A stretch of 64,000 bases of DNA. Source: Candida dubliniensis CD36 (Eukaryota > Ascomycota > Pichiomycetes > Serinales > Debaryomycetaceae). Positions 1 through 11,289 of the stretch are shown here, piece after piece. The notes under the pieces were generated by a model that was given only the letters and a program-made list of their open reading frames with translations, was not told the DNA's origin and did no database searches. The stretch's first letter is position 1. Every line of letters begins with the position of its first letter. Location: NCBI RefSeq assembly GCF_000026945.1, contig NC_012864.1, forward strand, positions 744,001-808,000, read 5' to 3'. The position numbers and the translations under genes were made by a program.

Positions 1-68
1 TAGCATCACCACCCACTATTTCAAATAGTCCAATATTCCAGAATCCAGCACCACATTCTAATAGAAAA

Positions 69-1787
69 ATGGATTTAAGTATAGAAGTACCATCACATCA
101 GTTTGAAACTAATGAACAAACCACCACTCCTATCGATATTAACATGAACATGCTCAAATACTATGAAATATTACAACTTCCCACACCAATTTTCAACACG
201 GGGTCGTTTGCTAATTATAACCAACCATTATCATCATTGTCATCTAACTCTTCAAATGCATCAATATCAATGTCACCACCTGCATTCAGACTGATTTCCC
301 GAGTTTGCAGTTTAAAGCAACCTAAAAGATATGTTTCTGAACCGATACCTATTTCTAGTTCGACGAGTGAAAATAAGGTCACCACTTCTCCAATTACACC
401 ATCTTCATCACCTCCAACATTACAACAAGAAGAGATTGCAAAGAAAGAAAAACAAAAGACATTTTATTCTAAACGATTGGGATTGTCTTTTAATTTTGTT
501 GAAGAAATTGGTAAAGGAAATTTTAGTCATGTTGTATTAGCAAAAACCAATATTTATCATAATGATAGCAATGGAAACAGTGTCAGCAATAACAACCATA
601 ACCAAGATGTTGTTGATTTGGCAGTTGCTGTGAAAATTATATCTGTGCCGATGGAATCGAAACAACAGGTTCACAATTTCAAGTCATTTATTCGTCGTGA
701 ATTGAATATTTTATACCATATTTCTCACCATCCCTGTATTACTTCATTGATTGATTACGAAATATCTTTAGACATTCCTATCGAACAAATTGAATCAGAC
801 GTGATAATTGATGACGACGAAATATACCAGAAAAATTCACCCCAGAATTTGAGCATGCAGCCCCATTCCGACATTGATAAATCAAGTTCTCCTGACCAAT
901 TTATATTTATGAATTATTGTAATGGAGGGAACTTGCTTCATTTCTTACAAAAAAACAACAGCAAACATCATTATCTTCATCATCACCATCACCATCATCA
1001 TCACCACAACCATCAACAAGATCACCACGATACCATACATTACTGGCAATTCTTGAAGCGAATAGTGTGTGAATTAATTGCCACCACCGCGTTTCTTCAT
1101 AAAAATCTTGTAATCCACCGTGATTTGAAACTAGAAAATATTCTTTTGTTGCATGATTTTGAGTCGTTGGTGTCTTTATCGTCATCAGTATCATTTGATG
1201 AATTATTAATGTCTAATGCTATTAGCAATTTGAGTGATTTTGGATTGTCAAAAAAATTATCGACTCAAGATCAATTGTTAAGTACAAGATGTGGGTCCCA
1301 AGATTACATTGCACCCGAGATATTGATGGGATTGAAATATAATGGTAAATTAACAGATACCTGGTCAATTGGGGTTATTATTTACTCAATTTTAGAGAAC
1401 CGATTACCATTCGATATTCCACCACCCCCACCATCATCATCAGCAACGCCACATTACAATTCTTCAACCTCTCCTAATAAAGGATCCCCTACAGTCATAA
1501 AAAGAAGAAGATCGAAAACCAACAGTACAGCTTATAGAATTGCTATGATTGATTGGGAATGGTCCAAATTAGACAATGCCAATATAGAACATTATCAAGA
1601 GAGTGTGAAGGACAATGGGAATGATACAATTCCAACCGAAGTGTTGACAATTTGGAAACAATTGAAATCAGTAGTTGATACTGTCTTATTTAGAAAAGAG
1701 AAGAGAATTAATGTTGAGCAAATGTTGCAATTGGATGAGTTTAAATGGATTACAGATTGTTTACCTGATTTCATTGTTAATGTGTAA
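69..1787 (+). CDS. Ser/Thr protein kinase, PRR1/PRR2-like
   Basis: The 572-residue product has a disordered Ser/Thr-rich N-terminus (1-130) and a kinase domain from about 137. Visible are the glycine loop GKGNFSHV (148-155), catalytic-site Lys in AVAVKI (189), HRDLKLEN (350-357), DFG (390-392) and APE (415-417). The stretch TRCGSQDYIAPEILM, then DTWSIG and RLPFDIPPPP, plus YRIAMIDWEW near the end, resemble my memory of S. cerevisiae Prr1, a kinase that dampens pheromone MAPK signalling. All catalytic residues are present, so it should be active. Two insertions interrupt the domain: an acidic/His-rich stretch (about 240-320, with a ten-residue His run) and a Pro/Ser-rich one (about 445-480). 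Codon 75 is CTG, read as Ser in CUG-clade yeasts. The ATG is the first in frame. Family call is strong; the exact orthologue (PRR1 or PRR2) is inferred. Confidence 0.85.
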   Translation: MDLSIEVPSHQFETNEQTTTPIDINMNMLKYYEILQLPTPIFNTGSFANYNQPLSSLSSNSSNASISMSPPAFRLISRVCSLKQPKRYVSEPIPISSSTSENKVTTSPITPSSSPPTLQQEEIAKKEKQKTFYSKRLGLSFNFVEEIGKGNFSHVVLAKTNIYHNDSNGNSVSNNNHNQDVVDLAVAVKIISVPMESKQQVHNFKSFIRRELNILYHISHHPCITSLIDYEISLDIPIEQIESDVIIDDDEIYQKNSPQNLSMQPHSDIDKSSSPDQFIFMNYCNGGNLLHFLQKNNSKHHYLHHHHHHHHHHNHQQDHHDTIHYWQFLKRIVCELIATTAFLHKNLVIHRDLKLENILLLHDFESLVSLSSSVSFDELLMSNAISNLSDFGLSKKLSTQDQLLSTRCGSQDYIAPEILMGLKYNGKLTDTWSIGVIIYSILENRLPFDIPPPPPSSSATPHYNSSTSPNKGSPTVIKRRRSKTNSTAYRIAMIDWEWSKLDNANIEHYQESVKDNGNDTIPTEVLTIWKQLKSVVDTVLFRKEKRINVEQMLQLDEFKWITDCLPDFIVNV

Positions 1788-2818
1788 GAGAAAGTATTGG
1801 AAAAGAGAATTTGCATAAAAAGGGCTACCAAATGAATCTGGCTTGTAACACATTTTTATCTTATTATCGTTGCTTACCCGTCATTCATTTTTATTTCATT
1901 CGTTATTAGCTTTTTTTTAAGAAAAAGAGAGAAACAAACGATAATTGTATTATTATTATTATTCGATCATTTAGAGAAATAAAAAAAAGAGTATTACTGG
2001 CTGTGTGTTTGAGTTTATTTTATTCATGTAATTTTTTTGAAAAAATTGAAGAGTTATAGATTGTTTTGATGATGATGCTTTTTTTTTTTTTTTTTGAATA
2101 TTGTTTTATTATATATAGAGAAAAGAAAACTACGATACTAGAAGCAGAACTTAGAATATGTAGATATTTCAATAGATTGAGTATTGCACTGTTAAGGTCA
2201 ACGAAATAGAGTTAAAAAAAAGTGTATTGTAATTAACATGTTAGTAGTATAGGTTGGGGTCACTATTGAACAAGTCGGAGACATATTTCCACACCAGAAA
2301 TGTCGTGTACACGTGAACAACAACCAGTAGAGAGAGAGAGAGAGACGACATTTATTGTTGTTAGTAGAAAAAAAAATTTTTGAAGGTTTGGAAAATTTGG
2401 AGACCGATTGGTAATTCCATTTTTTGTTTGTCAATTGGTGTGCTTCTTTAATAGGGTATAACAACCTAACAACAACAATAACGTTTACATCTAATCAATC
2501 AATACAAACCAATCTACACACACACACACATATATATATATATCTTTTGTGATTAATTCTTTTTCTTGTTTTTTATTTGTTAGTTTTACTCCAGCAAGCG
2601 AAACATTAAAAGAAGAAGGATTAGCCAGCTCAATCAATACTGTTATACACTCGAACTATAGCCCTTTCCAATCATATATACACATCTCATTCATTCATTT
2701 ATACATTTGGTTTTAATTCTTATATTTTTTTTTTCCATATTTATCTTGTACCTACTACTATTGTTATTATTATTATTATTAGTTTTTATTGTCATTATAG
2801 ATTTCATCAATTATACCA
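1788..2818. other. Intergenic region, kinase to MED14
   Basis: No gene seen. It holds the 3' flank of the kinase gene and the MED14 promoter and leader. Simple sequence is abundant: a GA run at 2,330-2,345, a CA then TA microsatellite at about 2,517-2,542, several T-tracts and an ATT run near 2,760. Short ORFs here have no recognisable protein character. Confidence 0.7.
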
Positions 2819-5800
2819 ATGAATACTCAAGATCAATCATCAATGCCCAACGGCAAACAACAGCATGAAGTGGCAGAATTGTCATCTCCACCGGAAATAC
2901 CTCATATCACTGCCAATATGATTCCATTATCAAATATAATCAAATATTATACCCAAGAGGCATACAAACAATTAACTACTGCCATTGAGAATTTATCAAT
3001 GAATGTAAATGAAGAATCAGATATCAAACGTAAAAAATATTTCTTGAATGTTATTATTAATTTACGACAAGATTTCATCAAAGTTTATACATTGATTAAA
3101 TGGGCAAGTATATCTAAAGATGTTTCCAAATTTATTGATTTGTTGAATTGGTTCAGAATGCAAGAATTTCATTTTGAAAATTTGTTGTTTCAATTAAATG
3201 CATTAACTGGGTATAATGCAGCAAAATTACCTAATAGTGATATTGTAACGGCATTAGAGGTTCTATATCATGGAAGACCAAAATTACCTTCTTATAATTA
3301 TATTAAATCTGATAATTTGAGCCCTCAAAAAATATTAGAGACTTTAAATGATTTGAATTTGGTATTAATGACAAGATTCGCACTTATGGATAATATACCT
3401 AAACGATTTGATTATGAAATTAAGGATGGACGAGCCTATATTAGAGTTAGCAATGAATTCGAAGTAAGCATTACTGTAGGTAATGATTTGATTGTTGAAA
3501 ACCCTGAAGAGTATTATAAATCGCCGTTTTATTTTATTGATTTCAAGTTTTTGTTTGGGGCCAATCCAGAATCTGGGTTGATTACTTTTAATGATGATAA
3601 AATTTCAACTAAATTACCAACAAGCCTGCATAAAAAATTGGAGAAAATAGTGAATCAAACATTATTGACCCGAGGATTGCAAGGATTATATGAATTATTA
3701 CATAAATATTCCAACTCATTTAAAATCTATCTCCTTGCGAAACAATTTCAAACTTTATTAATTAATTCTCGATGGAGAGGTAATTTCCAAATTAATTATC
3801 AAACTAATAAATCTTTAATTGTTATAAACTATTGGTCACAACATTATTTATCGAGAAACTGGAAATCATTTATTGAACTAGGTATAGATTCTAATTCTAA
3901 TTTAAACTATCGTTGGTTTAAGAATGGTGAATATTGTTTTGGTGATCAAGGAAATAATGAATTAGATAAAATTTTCCATCTTCAAAGAAGAAATAGCAAC
4001 AATGGTTTGACGGGATCTGCCAGTATCAATATAAATGGCTCCATGATTGCCACCATGGGGAGATCAGCAGAATTGTCAAATGAAATAGCTACAGTGGATG
4101 ATAATGGTAATGACAATGACGATACTACTACTAATAATGGTGACACTGAAAATGAAGATTTAAATGTTGATTTAATTTTAAATGTTGTAGTTAATCAACA
4201 TGCCAAATCCATAATGTCAGCGATTTATTCACAATTGTTGACTCGATTTTCTGAAACCGATGTCTCAATGGTTAGTCCGCATCAATTATTATTGCAAATA
4301 TCTCCCAAGAAATCCACAGTTTTCGCAATAAATCCTTTAACGGGATTTTTCTATTTTATTGACCCAACTCCAATTCAAACCTATATCACCAAAAAAGTTA
4401 ATTTGCCTCCACCATCACAGGTCAGCAATAAACAATTATTCATACCAGAAAGTAATATGGTCAGCTACGTAATTGATCAAATCATTCAATTGAGATTAGA
4501 GGTTTTCAATAAGGAGGTCAATACTAAATTGGCCACAACAGCGTGGATCAACAATGGAATCATAAAATTAAATGACCATGAATTGAGTAAATTAACTCAA
4601 TTTTTAATCCAAAATGATGAATCTAACAATGATGAAGACGATATAAGTGGCACAAGACTTGACTCAGTACTTCAAAGTTTTAAGCTTCAATTTTATCGTC
4701 GTAAGAATTGGCCAAGCTCGTGGTTTTTGATTAATATGATTAGTGGTGTTACCACTAAAAGTTTTTGGTGGGTAGCAAGAATTAAATCAATCAATGGAGA
4801 TTGGAAGATCCAATGGGCACAAATTATTAAATTTCATGGTGAAAATAATGCTAAGCAAGAATTGCCACCAAATGAAGGCAAAATATTCGTCAAACCAAGA
4901 AGAACTGTTGATTGCAGTATTGATTCTGAACAATTGAACTATGAATTTTTCAAAACATTATCTACATTGTCGTCCAATTTGATTCTTGACCATATGATAT
5001 TAGAAGAATTGCAAGTAAGAAATATCAGATTTATCAAACTTGATTGGGAAACTATTGATGATAACAAGATTTTCCTGAGGTTCAAGCAAAACCATGATAT
5101 ATCGTTGAAAAGGAAAAGTTCCAGCAATATTAATATTGATGTTAATGTTGATATTGCTGATAGTAGTAATAGCACTACCAATGGCAAACATATTCGTGGA
5201 CCTAAATTAAAGTATGAATCAATGTTTTTGATTTACAATGATAAATTATTACCAATTTACAATTCAGCAACAATTTTATTCTTAAAAATTGAACTTGTTG
5301 AATCAAATAAAATGTATTTAAAATTATTTGGTAATTTACGAAATTTACAGATCAAAAACTCATCGGAAGATATACATAAATTACATTTAAACATTGATGA
5401 AGCCAATCAATACTTTGAGATTGATAATACTGTTGATTTATCAACTGTTATTAATGAACCAAAAACATTATTGTTGAACTTAATTTTCAATACATTGAAT
5501 AAATTGAATTCATTAATCAAAATATTGGATCAATTGAACAAGAGCAATGTTGAGGTATTGGATAATTCTATGGATAATATTACTATCAAAATCAAGGACA
5601 GCTATAATGATAATAATGATAAATTGATTGTTATAAAATTACCAGAGCAAGCTACTGATCCAATTCAACTATTGATGAAAAACACCACTACCGATAAAAT
5701 CGATTTGAAGAAAAATAATATTTTAGAATTTGAATCGATATTGAAATTTTTGAATGAATATTTACAGGAAAGTAAACTGAAAAATAACAGTCATCACCAA

Positions 5801-6643
5801 ATTAGTATAATAAAAATAATTCAGTACTTGACAGAGATTAATCCAATTTTACAATCAACAAAACTAATTAATGAACAATTAGCAGAACTTAAACGGAAAA
5901 ACAACAACAACAACAACAATGACAATGACAAAAGCAATAAGAGTAATATTGGTAAATTGTCCAACGGGTTATATAAATTATATTTCAATTTAAACATTAT
6001 TAGTTTGACTCATTTACAATTGATATTTTTTATGAATTCAAATATTGTTTCAAATCTGAAAAAGATTCAAAAGGATAAAATTTTGATTAATTTGAATTTA
6101 ATTAAATTTAATAGATTTTCTCAACCAAATGGTAATTTGAATGATGATAATAATACTAATAGTAATTGTCATTTAATTAGAATTTCATTTAAAAATAGTT
6201 TGATAAAGGAAAATTTGAAATTTAAAAAATTATTTGAAATTATTTTCAAAAATATTAATGAATTATTAATCACCAAGTCCAAACAAATAAAATCATTACA
6301 TCAAACTAACAACAAACAACAGTCACAACAATCACAGCAACAGGGGAATAATGAAAATACAATAGTTAAAAAAGAATCACAATCAATTGAAGATGATTTA
6401 CTTGATTTTGGAGAATATGATAATGATAACAAGTCTCAACAACAACAACAACAACAAAATGAAAAAGATCAATTATCTAATAATGAAAAAGAAAATACAA
6501 AAGAGAATAAAACTGTTAGACCCGATGATGTATTGATTAAATTGAATTATGATTATTTATTATCAATGAATAATTTACCATTATTGATAAATCAAATCAC
6601 TAAAAGTTTTATACAATATTTACAACAACAACAACAAGAGTAA
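2819..6643 (+). CDS. MED14: Mediator complex subunit 14 (Med14/Rgr1)
   Basis: The 1,274-residue protein carries the N-terminal Med14 signature: residues 29-130 run from PHITANMIPLSNIIKYYTQ through a helical block with KVYTLIKWASISKDVSKFIDLLNWF, as in the Med14 (Rgr1) family. Med14 is the architectural backbone joining the head, middle and tail of RNA polymerase II Mediator in the nucleus. The length suits the fungal family (S. cerevisiae Rgr1 is 1,082 aa); the excess is Asn/Asp/Gln-rich insertions at about 420-450, 1,020-1,040 and 1,160-1,230. The C-terminus ends in a Gln run. The ATG is the first in frame after a T-rich leader. The 3' end faces the next gene, 133 bp away and convergent. Confidence 0.93.
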   Translation: MNTQDQSSMPNGKQQHEVAELSSPPEIPHITANMIPLSNIIKYYTQEAYKQLTTAIENLSMNVNEESDIKRKKYFLNVIINLRQDFIKVYTLIKWASISKDVSKFIDLLNWFRMQEFHFENLLFQLNALTGYNAAKLPNSDIVTALEVLYHGRPKLPSYNYIKSDNLSPQKILETLNDLNLVLMTRFALMDNIPKRFDYEIKDGRAYIRVSNEFEVSITVGNDLIVENPEEYYKSPFYFIDFKFLFGANPESGLITFNDDKISTKLPTSLHKKLEKIVNQTLLTRGLQGLYELLHKYSNSFKIYLLAKQFQTLLINSRWRGNFQINYQTNKSLIVINYWSQHYLSRNWKSFIELGIDSNSNLNYRWFKNGEYCFGDQGNNELDKIFHLQRRNSNNGLTGSASININGSMIATMGRSAELSNEIATVDDNGNDNDDTTTNNGDTENEDLNVDLILNVVVNQHAKSIMSAIYSQLLTRFSETDVSMVSPHQLLLQISPKKSTVFAINPLTGFFYFIDPTPIQTYITKKVNLPPPSQVSNKQLFIPESNMVSYVIDQIIQLRLEVFNKEVNTKLATTAWINNGIIKLNDHELSKLTQFLIQNDESNNDEDDISGTRLDSVLQSFKLQFYRRKNWPSSWFLINMISGVTTKSFWWVARIKSINGDWKIQWAQIIKFHGENNAKQELPPNEGKIFVKPRRTVDCSIDSEQLNYEFFKTLSTLSSNLILDHMILEELQVRNIRFIKLDWETIDDNKIFLRFKQNHDISLKRKSSSNINIDVNVDIADSSNSTTNGKHIRGPKLKYESMFLIYNDKLLPIYNSATILFLKIELVESNKMYLKLFGNLRNLQIKNSSEDIHKLHLNIDEANQYFEIDNTVDLSTVINEPKTLLLNLIFNTLNKLNSLIKILDQLNKSNVEVLDNSMDNITIKIKDSYNDNNDKLIVIKLPEQATDPIQLLMKNTTTDKIDLKKNNILEFESILKFLNEYLQESKLKNNSHHQISIIKIIQYLTEINPILQSTKLINEQLAELKRKNNNNNNNDNDKSNKSNIGKLSNGLYKLYFNLNIISLTHLQLIFFMNSNIVSNLKKIQKDKILINLNLIKFNRFSQPNGNLNDDNNTNSNCHLIRISFKNSLIKENLKFKKLFEIIFKNINELLITKSKQIKSLHQTNNKQQSQQSQQQGNNENTIVKKESQSIEDDLLDFGEYDNDNKSQQQQQQQNEKDQLSNNEKENTKENKTVRPDDVLIKLNYDYLLSMNNLPLLINQITKSFIQYLQQQQQE

Positions 6644-6776
6644 ATACAATTATTTTGTCTAATAGATTTAAATAGTTTTTGCATAAATAATCGATATCAA
6701 AAAATCAAAAATTAAAGTTTATTCTAATTTGATGTGTTACTAAGTACATTTATACATATATGTGGTATTTATAATC

Positions 6777-9173
6777 TCACATAAATCCTTCTAATACTCT
6801 TAAACATTTTTCTAATCGATCAATACCAATTTCATAACGTTGTTGATCTAATATCATATCTGAAGTTAATCGACTTAATGAATCAATAATTTTTTCAATC
6901 AATTGTTTTTCTTTAATGGGGATATTCAATTGATTAAATTCTTCACCAATTATAGTACCATTCATACTTTCTAATAATGATATTAAAGTGGTATAACTAA
7001 ATGGTTTCAAACCATTTTTTCCTCTTTGAGAATGATGTTTTTTATTACCACCACCACCACTACCACGACCACGATGTTTTTTGCTATTATGATGCCTTTC
7101 GGTATCACCAGAAATTTGATTATCTTTAGATGATTTGGTATGTCTACCTGGACGTTTAATGGAATTCTTTACTGATCTTGCTCTTACTAATGGTGGTTGA
7201 ACAGTAACTGGTTCTCCAGTTATATCATAAAACCCATCATCATCATCATCATCATTATCATCAATATGGTTGTTAGTTGTTCCCCTTTGTTCATATTCTT
7301 CATCATCTACTAAATTATTTTTTGACGGCATGATTTCTTCTCCTTCATTAATATTAATATTATCCGGATTTCCATCTGGTGTTTCATATTGTTCTCGTAA
7401 GTGCTGTTGTTGCAAATTATTGGAGATTGTTCTTGCTTTAGTAATATTATCTTTAGTGGGACGTGGTGGTAAATTTAATGGCTTGATTGGTGACTTTCTT
7501 TTTGATTCATGTCGTGACCACAGTTCATAAGAACTATTTCTTGACGATATTGGAACATTATTATCTAATTCATCAATATCAACTCCATCATGCAACCCTG
7601 TCATCAACGCTGGATCAAATTTAGGTGTAATATCATCATCTTCATTATATTCATCTGTACCATTTTTGCGATGAATATTTAAATGATTAGGAGTCACATC
7701 TTTAATAAATTTAGTATTGTCATGTTCCACCTTTTCTTCTCCTTCTTGTTTTCCTTCGTCATTCTCATCTTGGCTGGTAAATGAGGTAGCATCCAACATT
7801 AATTTTTCCAACCCATCATTAATTTGTATTGATCTTCTTTTATTATCTTCAACATAACTCTTACGACGACTCTGATCTTTTGAACCAGTAGTATTATTAC
7901 TGATGGAGCTGCTATTAATCATATCGATACTGGAAAAATTGGGGGACATAACAGATGCTGGTCTTCTTGGTGATCTAGCAGGGATTGATCCTTCAATGTT
8001 AGTGGTTACAGTTTTATCAGGTTGTTGAGCCTTTAACTCATCTTCCTTACTTGATCTAGTTGGTAATTTCCCCATCAATATTGAACTATCGTCTTCTTCT
8101 TCGTCATCGTCATCATCAAAATAACTGCGATTGTGCTTGGAATTATTGCTATTACTAGAATCACCTGCTAATAATTGACTAGTTTCAACCAGTTTAGTAT
8201 CGGAAACTGTATTATGATCACTGTATTTATTTGATGTAGTTGATGATAAAGATGACTTTTTCCGGTGATGAGTTCTTGATGAAACCATATTATTGTAATT
8301 ATTATTAGCGTTCATCTGTGATGCATTACCAACGTATTTAATTTTGGAACTACTTGATCGTTTAACTGTCATGGGCACAGCATCATATTCAACAGCTCCT
8401 GAGTATGTGGACAACATGGATTCACGTTTCTTATGACCAAATGTTGACACCGACAGATGTGACAAAGCTGGTGATGGTTGATGTGGAGAGTGTGATGATT
8501 CTTGTTGCATAATTAAAAACCCTGGTGAGACCATAGACGAAGAAGGTGTTTTCTGTTGTTGCTGTTGTTGTTGTATCGACTGTGAAGATGACTTAGTTTT
8601 CCTAACCAAGGGTGTAATTGGAGATTCTAATGAATGTGTCGAAGCGGAAGATGACTCGAGAGAAGGTTTCAAATTTTCTATAATTGGCTCATCTTTCGAT
8701 GAAAAGTGTGAACTTTTGCTTGGTGATTTGCTATTCCCTCTTTGAGAATTAACTGAAGGTGAATTCGGTTGTCTTGTTCTATTGTTAATAAATAATGAAG
8801 AAGAAGAATTGTTAGGCAATTGTGAAAGTTTAATTGACACCGGGATAGCTTCACTACTTGAATTTTTTGAGATGACACTAGGTGGTTGTTGTGGCAGTTG
8901 TTGCTGGAGATATTGGTAAGTACTATCTCCTGGATCTTCGTATATGGATGAGCTTTCTGTACGGCGTGATTTAGGTGAAACGTCGTGATTTTGATCAAAT
9001 GATTCAATATCGGTCAAATTACTTGGAGGTAAGAATGATTCCAGAGTGGGGATGCGATCCATTTGAGCATGTTGGTCTATTGTGGTTGCAGGAGACTGTT
9101 CGGAAGTTGTCGGTGAGTTGACTGGTTGTAAATTGGGTTTGGATATTATCTTATTGGTCTTGAACGAACTCAT
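6777..9173 (-). CDS. Large disordered protein with conserved C-terminal domain, unidentified
   Basis: I do not recognise this 798-residue product. Residues 1 to about 720 are low-complexity, rich in Ser, Asn, Gln and Asp, with many SP/TP sites, a Gln run near 203, acidic runs (DDDDDEEEDDSS near 355; a DDNDDDDDD run near 650) and a basic Gly/His/Lys stretch at about 700-725. The last 75 residues are different: a compact, predicted helical segment beginning KPFSYTTLISLLESMNGTI and ending with LEKCLRVLEGFM, which looks like a real domain. The architecture suits a phosphoregulated scaffold or regulatory protein, but that is inference. It converges on MED14. Upstream lies a long non-coding region leading to the MRS. 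Confidence 0.8.
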   Translation of the reverse strand: MSSFKTNKIISKPNLQPVNSPTTSEQSPATTIDQHAQMDRIPTLESFLPPSNLTDIESFDQNHDVSPKSRRTESSSIYEDPGDSTYQYLQQQLPQQPPSVISKNSSSEAIPVSIKLSQLPNNSSSSLFINNRTRQPNSPSVNSQRGNSKSPSKSSHFSSKDEPIIENLKPSLESSSASTHSLESPITPLVRKTKSSSQSIQQQQQQQKTPSSSMVSPGFLIMQQESSHSPHQPSPALSHLSVSTFGHKKRESMLSTYSGAVEYDAVPMTVKRSSSSKIKYVGNASQMNANNNYNNMVSSRTHHRKKSSLSSTTSNKYSDHNTVSDTKLVETSQLLAGDSSNSNNSKHNRSYFDDDDDEEEDDSSILMGKLPTRSSKEDELKAQQPDKTVTTNIEGSIPARSPRRPASVMSPNFSSIDMINSSSISNNTTGSKDQSRRKSYVEDNKRRSIQINDGLEKLMLDATSFTSQDENDEGKQEGEEKVEHDNTKFIKDVTPNHLNIHRKNGTDEYNEDDDITPKFDPALMTGLHDGVDIDELDNNVPISSRNSSYELWSRHESKRKSPIKPLNLPPRPTKDNITKARTISNNLQQQHLREQYETPDGNPDNININEGEEIMPSKNNLVDDEEYEQRGTTNNHIDDNDDDDDDGFYDITGEPVTVQPPLVRARSVKNSIKRPGRHTKSSKDNQISGDTERHHNSKKHRGRGSGGGGNKKHHSQRGKNGLKPFSYTTLISLLESMNGTIIGEEFNQLNIPIKEKQLIEKIIDSLSRLTSDMILDQQRYEIGIDRLEKCLRVLEGFM

Positions 9174-10654
9174 GATACTTTTGGTGTTGTTTATTAAAGG
9201 AAACGATTAATAAACTGGTAAAGGAATCAAATAGATATTAATAAATACAAAATTGAAAATAAAATAAAAGTAAATTGTCCTAATACTTGTTAATTAGAAT
9301 GTTGATACCTGGTGAATGACGAAGAATCGCGATGATTACGACAACACAAGGAAGAAATGGATTTAATGGTCTAATTGAAAATAGTAGCCTCGGTGACAAC
9401 TAGAAAGAAACGTAGCTGTTGTGAAGTAAACTCAAATAAGGAGAATGTATAGTATATATGGTATGGCAACAGGAAGGGAGCCAAGGAGGGACCAAAAATC
9501 TAACTAGTATACTAAAGGTTGTAAAGAATGAAATGTTGTTAAAAATTGAAGATGAAATCTATTTGAAGAGAGGGCAGGACAGGAATTTTAATATTAAGAG
9601 GAACCGGAAAGTAGTCTGGTCGATCTTTGAAAGAAAAAAAAAAAGACGAAACAAAAATTTGAAAATTTAAAATTAAAATTCCATTTTATTTGGCTGCCAT
9701 CCAAAAAGAGAAAGAAGAAGAAGAGGATTTACAACTTGCATAAAGAAATTAGTATTATTAAGAATGAATGGAATGAGATTTAAACAAAGATAAATCTTAT
9801 AATCAATTGTTTTCCGTATCAGTATTACTACATGGAGAGATAACTCAGGTAAATATACCTAGAATGATAGTCTGGCTCGGTATTGGTAGTAGTCGCTCTT
9901 GATAAACCTATTGCCGCTGGTTGTAGCACTCAAAGTGTTAGGATTGGAGAAGAGAGAGGAGAGGAGAGAAGAATAATTTGGAGGTTATGCACATCGTCTT
10001 AAATTATTATCTACACACACAAAAAAATTTATTTTGGGATGTTTTGATTTAGTCCGAATCAGGTAATACCTATATCTACATTATCAATTTATCACAGACA
10101 AATTTCTCAACAACACACCAACAATAAGGCAAAATGGGCTTAATGGAGAGCATACAGTCAAATGATTGGTGGAGGATAATCAAGTAGTAGCATATGCAAA
10201 AGTATTACAAAAGTTAAAATCGGACCACAGGGTGTGTATATACATGTTCCAATTAGCAACCTGTGGTTGCACTATCTATTCTTTGGACATATTCCAACTA
10301 ATTAATGAGTTATTTCTTAAGCTTCATCAAAGTAAGAATTGAATGGCACTACTACCAATATTCTATTATTATAACCTTGGCATACAACAATCCATTTCCA
10401 AACTAGTAAAATTTAGTCATGTAAGGGTTTTTTTAACTAATTTCCTTGTTTTATTGTTTGAATTATTTTCACTCTGCTTGGTTTGATTTATCCAAAAATA
10501 TAAAAAAGAAATCATTTAGCCATCTCCCTCAATTATTTAAGCTTTAAATGAGGTGGTACTTGTGAAGAGTCAAATACGATTTGTAATCTCATTAGTTGGT
10601 GAATACTACAATTCAGTAAAAGTTTCAAAGTTTTTAATTTTGAGCTTGAAATAT
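9174..10654. other. Non-coding region upstream of the disordered-protein gene
   Basis: About 1.5 kb with no credible gene. The proximal part is presumably the promoter of the minus-strand gene starting at 9,173. A 70-codon ORF at 9,458-9,670 is Lys/Arg/Asn-rich from A-rich DNA and is not supported. Purine-rich runs (AGAGAG near 9,950) are the only visible structure. Confidence 0.6.
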
Positions 10655-10935
10655 AAGGTTGGACTAATTAATTGACAAGATATCAATAATCTATTACACA
10701 TCTTTAATTTATTAAAATATTTCCATTATTGGGATAAAATCAAACGTGTGGTAGAAAGAGAAAGCTTAGGACATTTATATAAATATTCCCTTGGAAGACT
10801 AACCAAAAATCTACGGATAGTTTTCAAAGTTGCTAGTATAGTGAAAGCATGGTAGGACTTTAGTATGTCAAAATCAAATAAATTACAACCAACTAATAAA
10901 GCAAGAAACAATTTCGTTGAACTGTCTGAAGCTGT
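10655..10935 (+). mobile_element. Degenerate LTR-like element, copy A
   Basis: About 280 bp aligns by eye with 11,340-11,640 in the same order: GGTTGGACTAATTAAT, then GTAGAAAGAG, AGACTAACCA, GTTGCTAGTATA, TAGTATGTCA and ACTAATAAAGCA. Several of these blocks recur, inverted, near 18,770-19,060. The size, dispersed copies and heavy divergence suit a decayed solo LTR or similar element. No TG...CA ends or target duplication could be fixed with confidence. Confidence 0.4.
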
Positions 10936-11114
10936 TACTAACCTATAATATTAATTTCTAATAATATTATATTTTCTACTACTTTAAACAAAGAGGAAAT
11001 TGATTGAACCTATAAATTGTGATTGAAGTTTAGCAGAAAACAGTATTTTTGGTATAGAACAAGATTCAATACCGACGAAAACGATTAATAAAGGTATTTG
11101 ATTTAGTTCTGGTA

Positions 11115-11145
11115 AGCAAAAAAAACCATTTTCTCCATAGTTAAA
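11115..11145 (+). repeat. Isolated COM29-like repeat relic
   Basis: This stretch matches the 29-bp core repeat (COM29) of the RPS units at about 26 of 30 positions: an A-run, a CCATTTT block where RPS has GCCGTTTT, then CCATAGTTAA. It lies 10.5 kb left of the array, between two LTR-like elements. It is too degenerate to carry an SfiI site. Confidence 0.5.
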
Positions 11146-11289
11146 GTGCCACTCGATATATCCGTTTTCGACTTGAAGCAACTTAATACTGAATGTTGAC
11201 ATTACAGCTAATGCTAATTCTTGATTATTGTGAAAACCATAAGGTTAAATTGTACACAGGCTGACTACCTTAATATAGTTATTGTGAAT

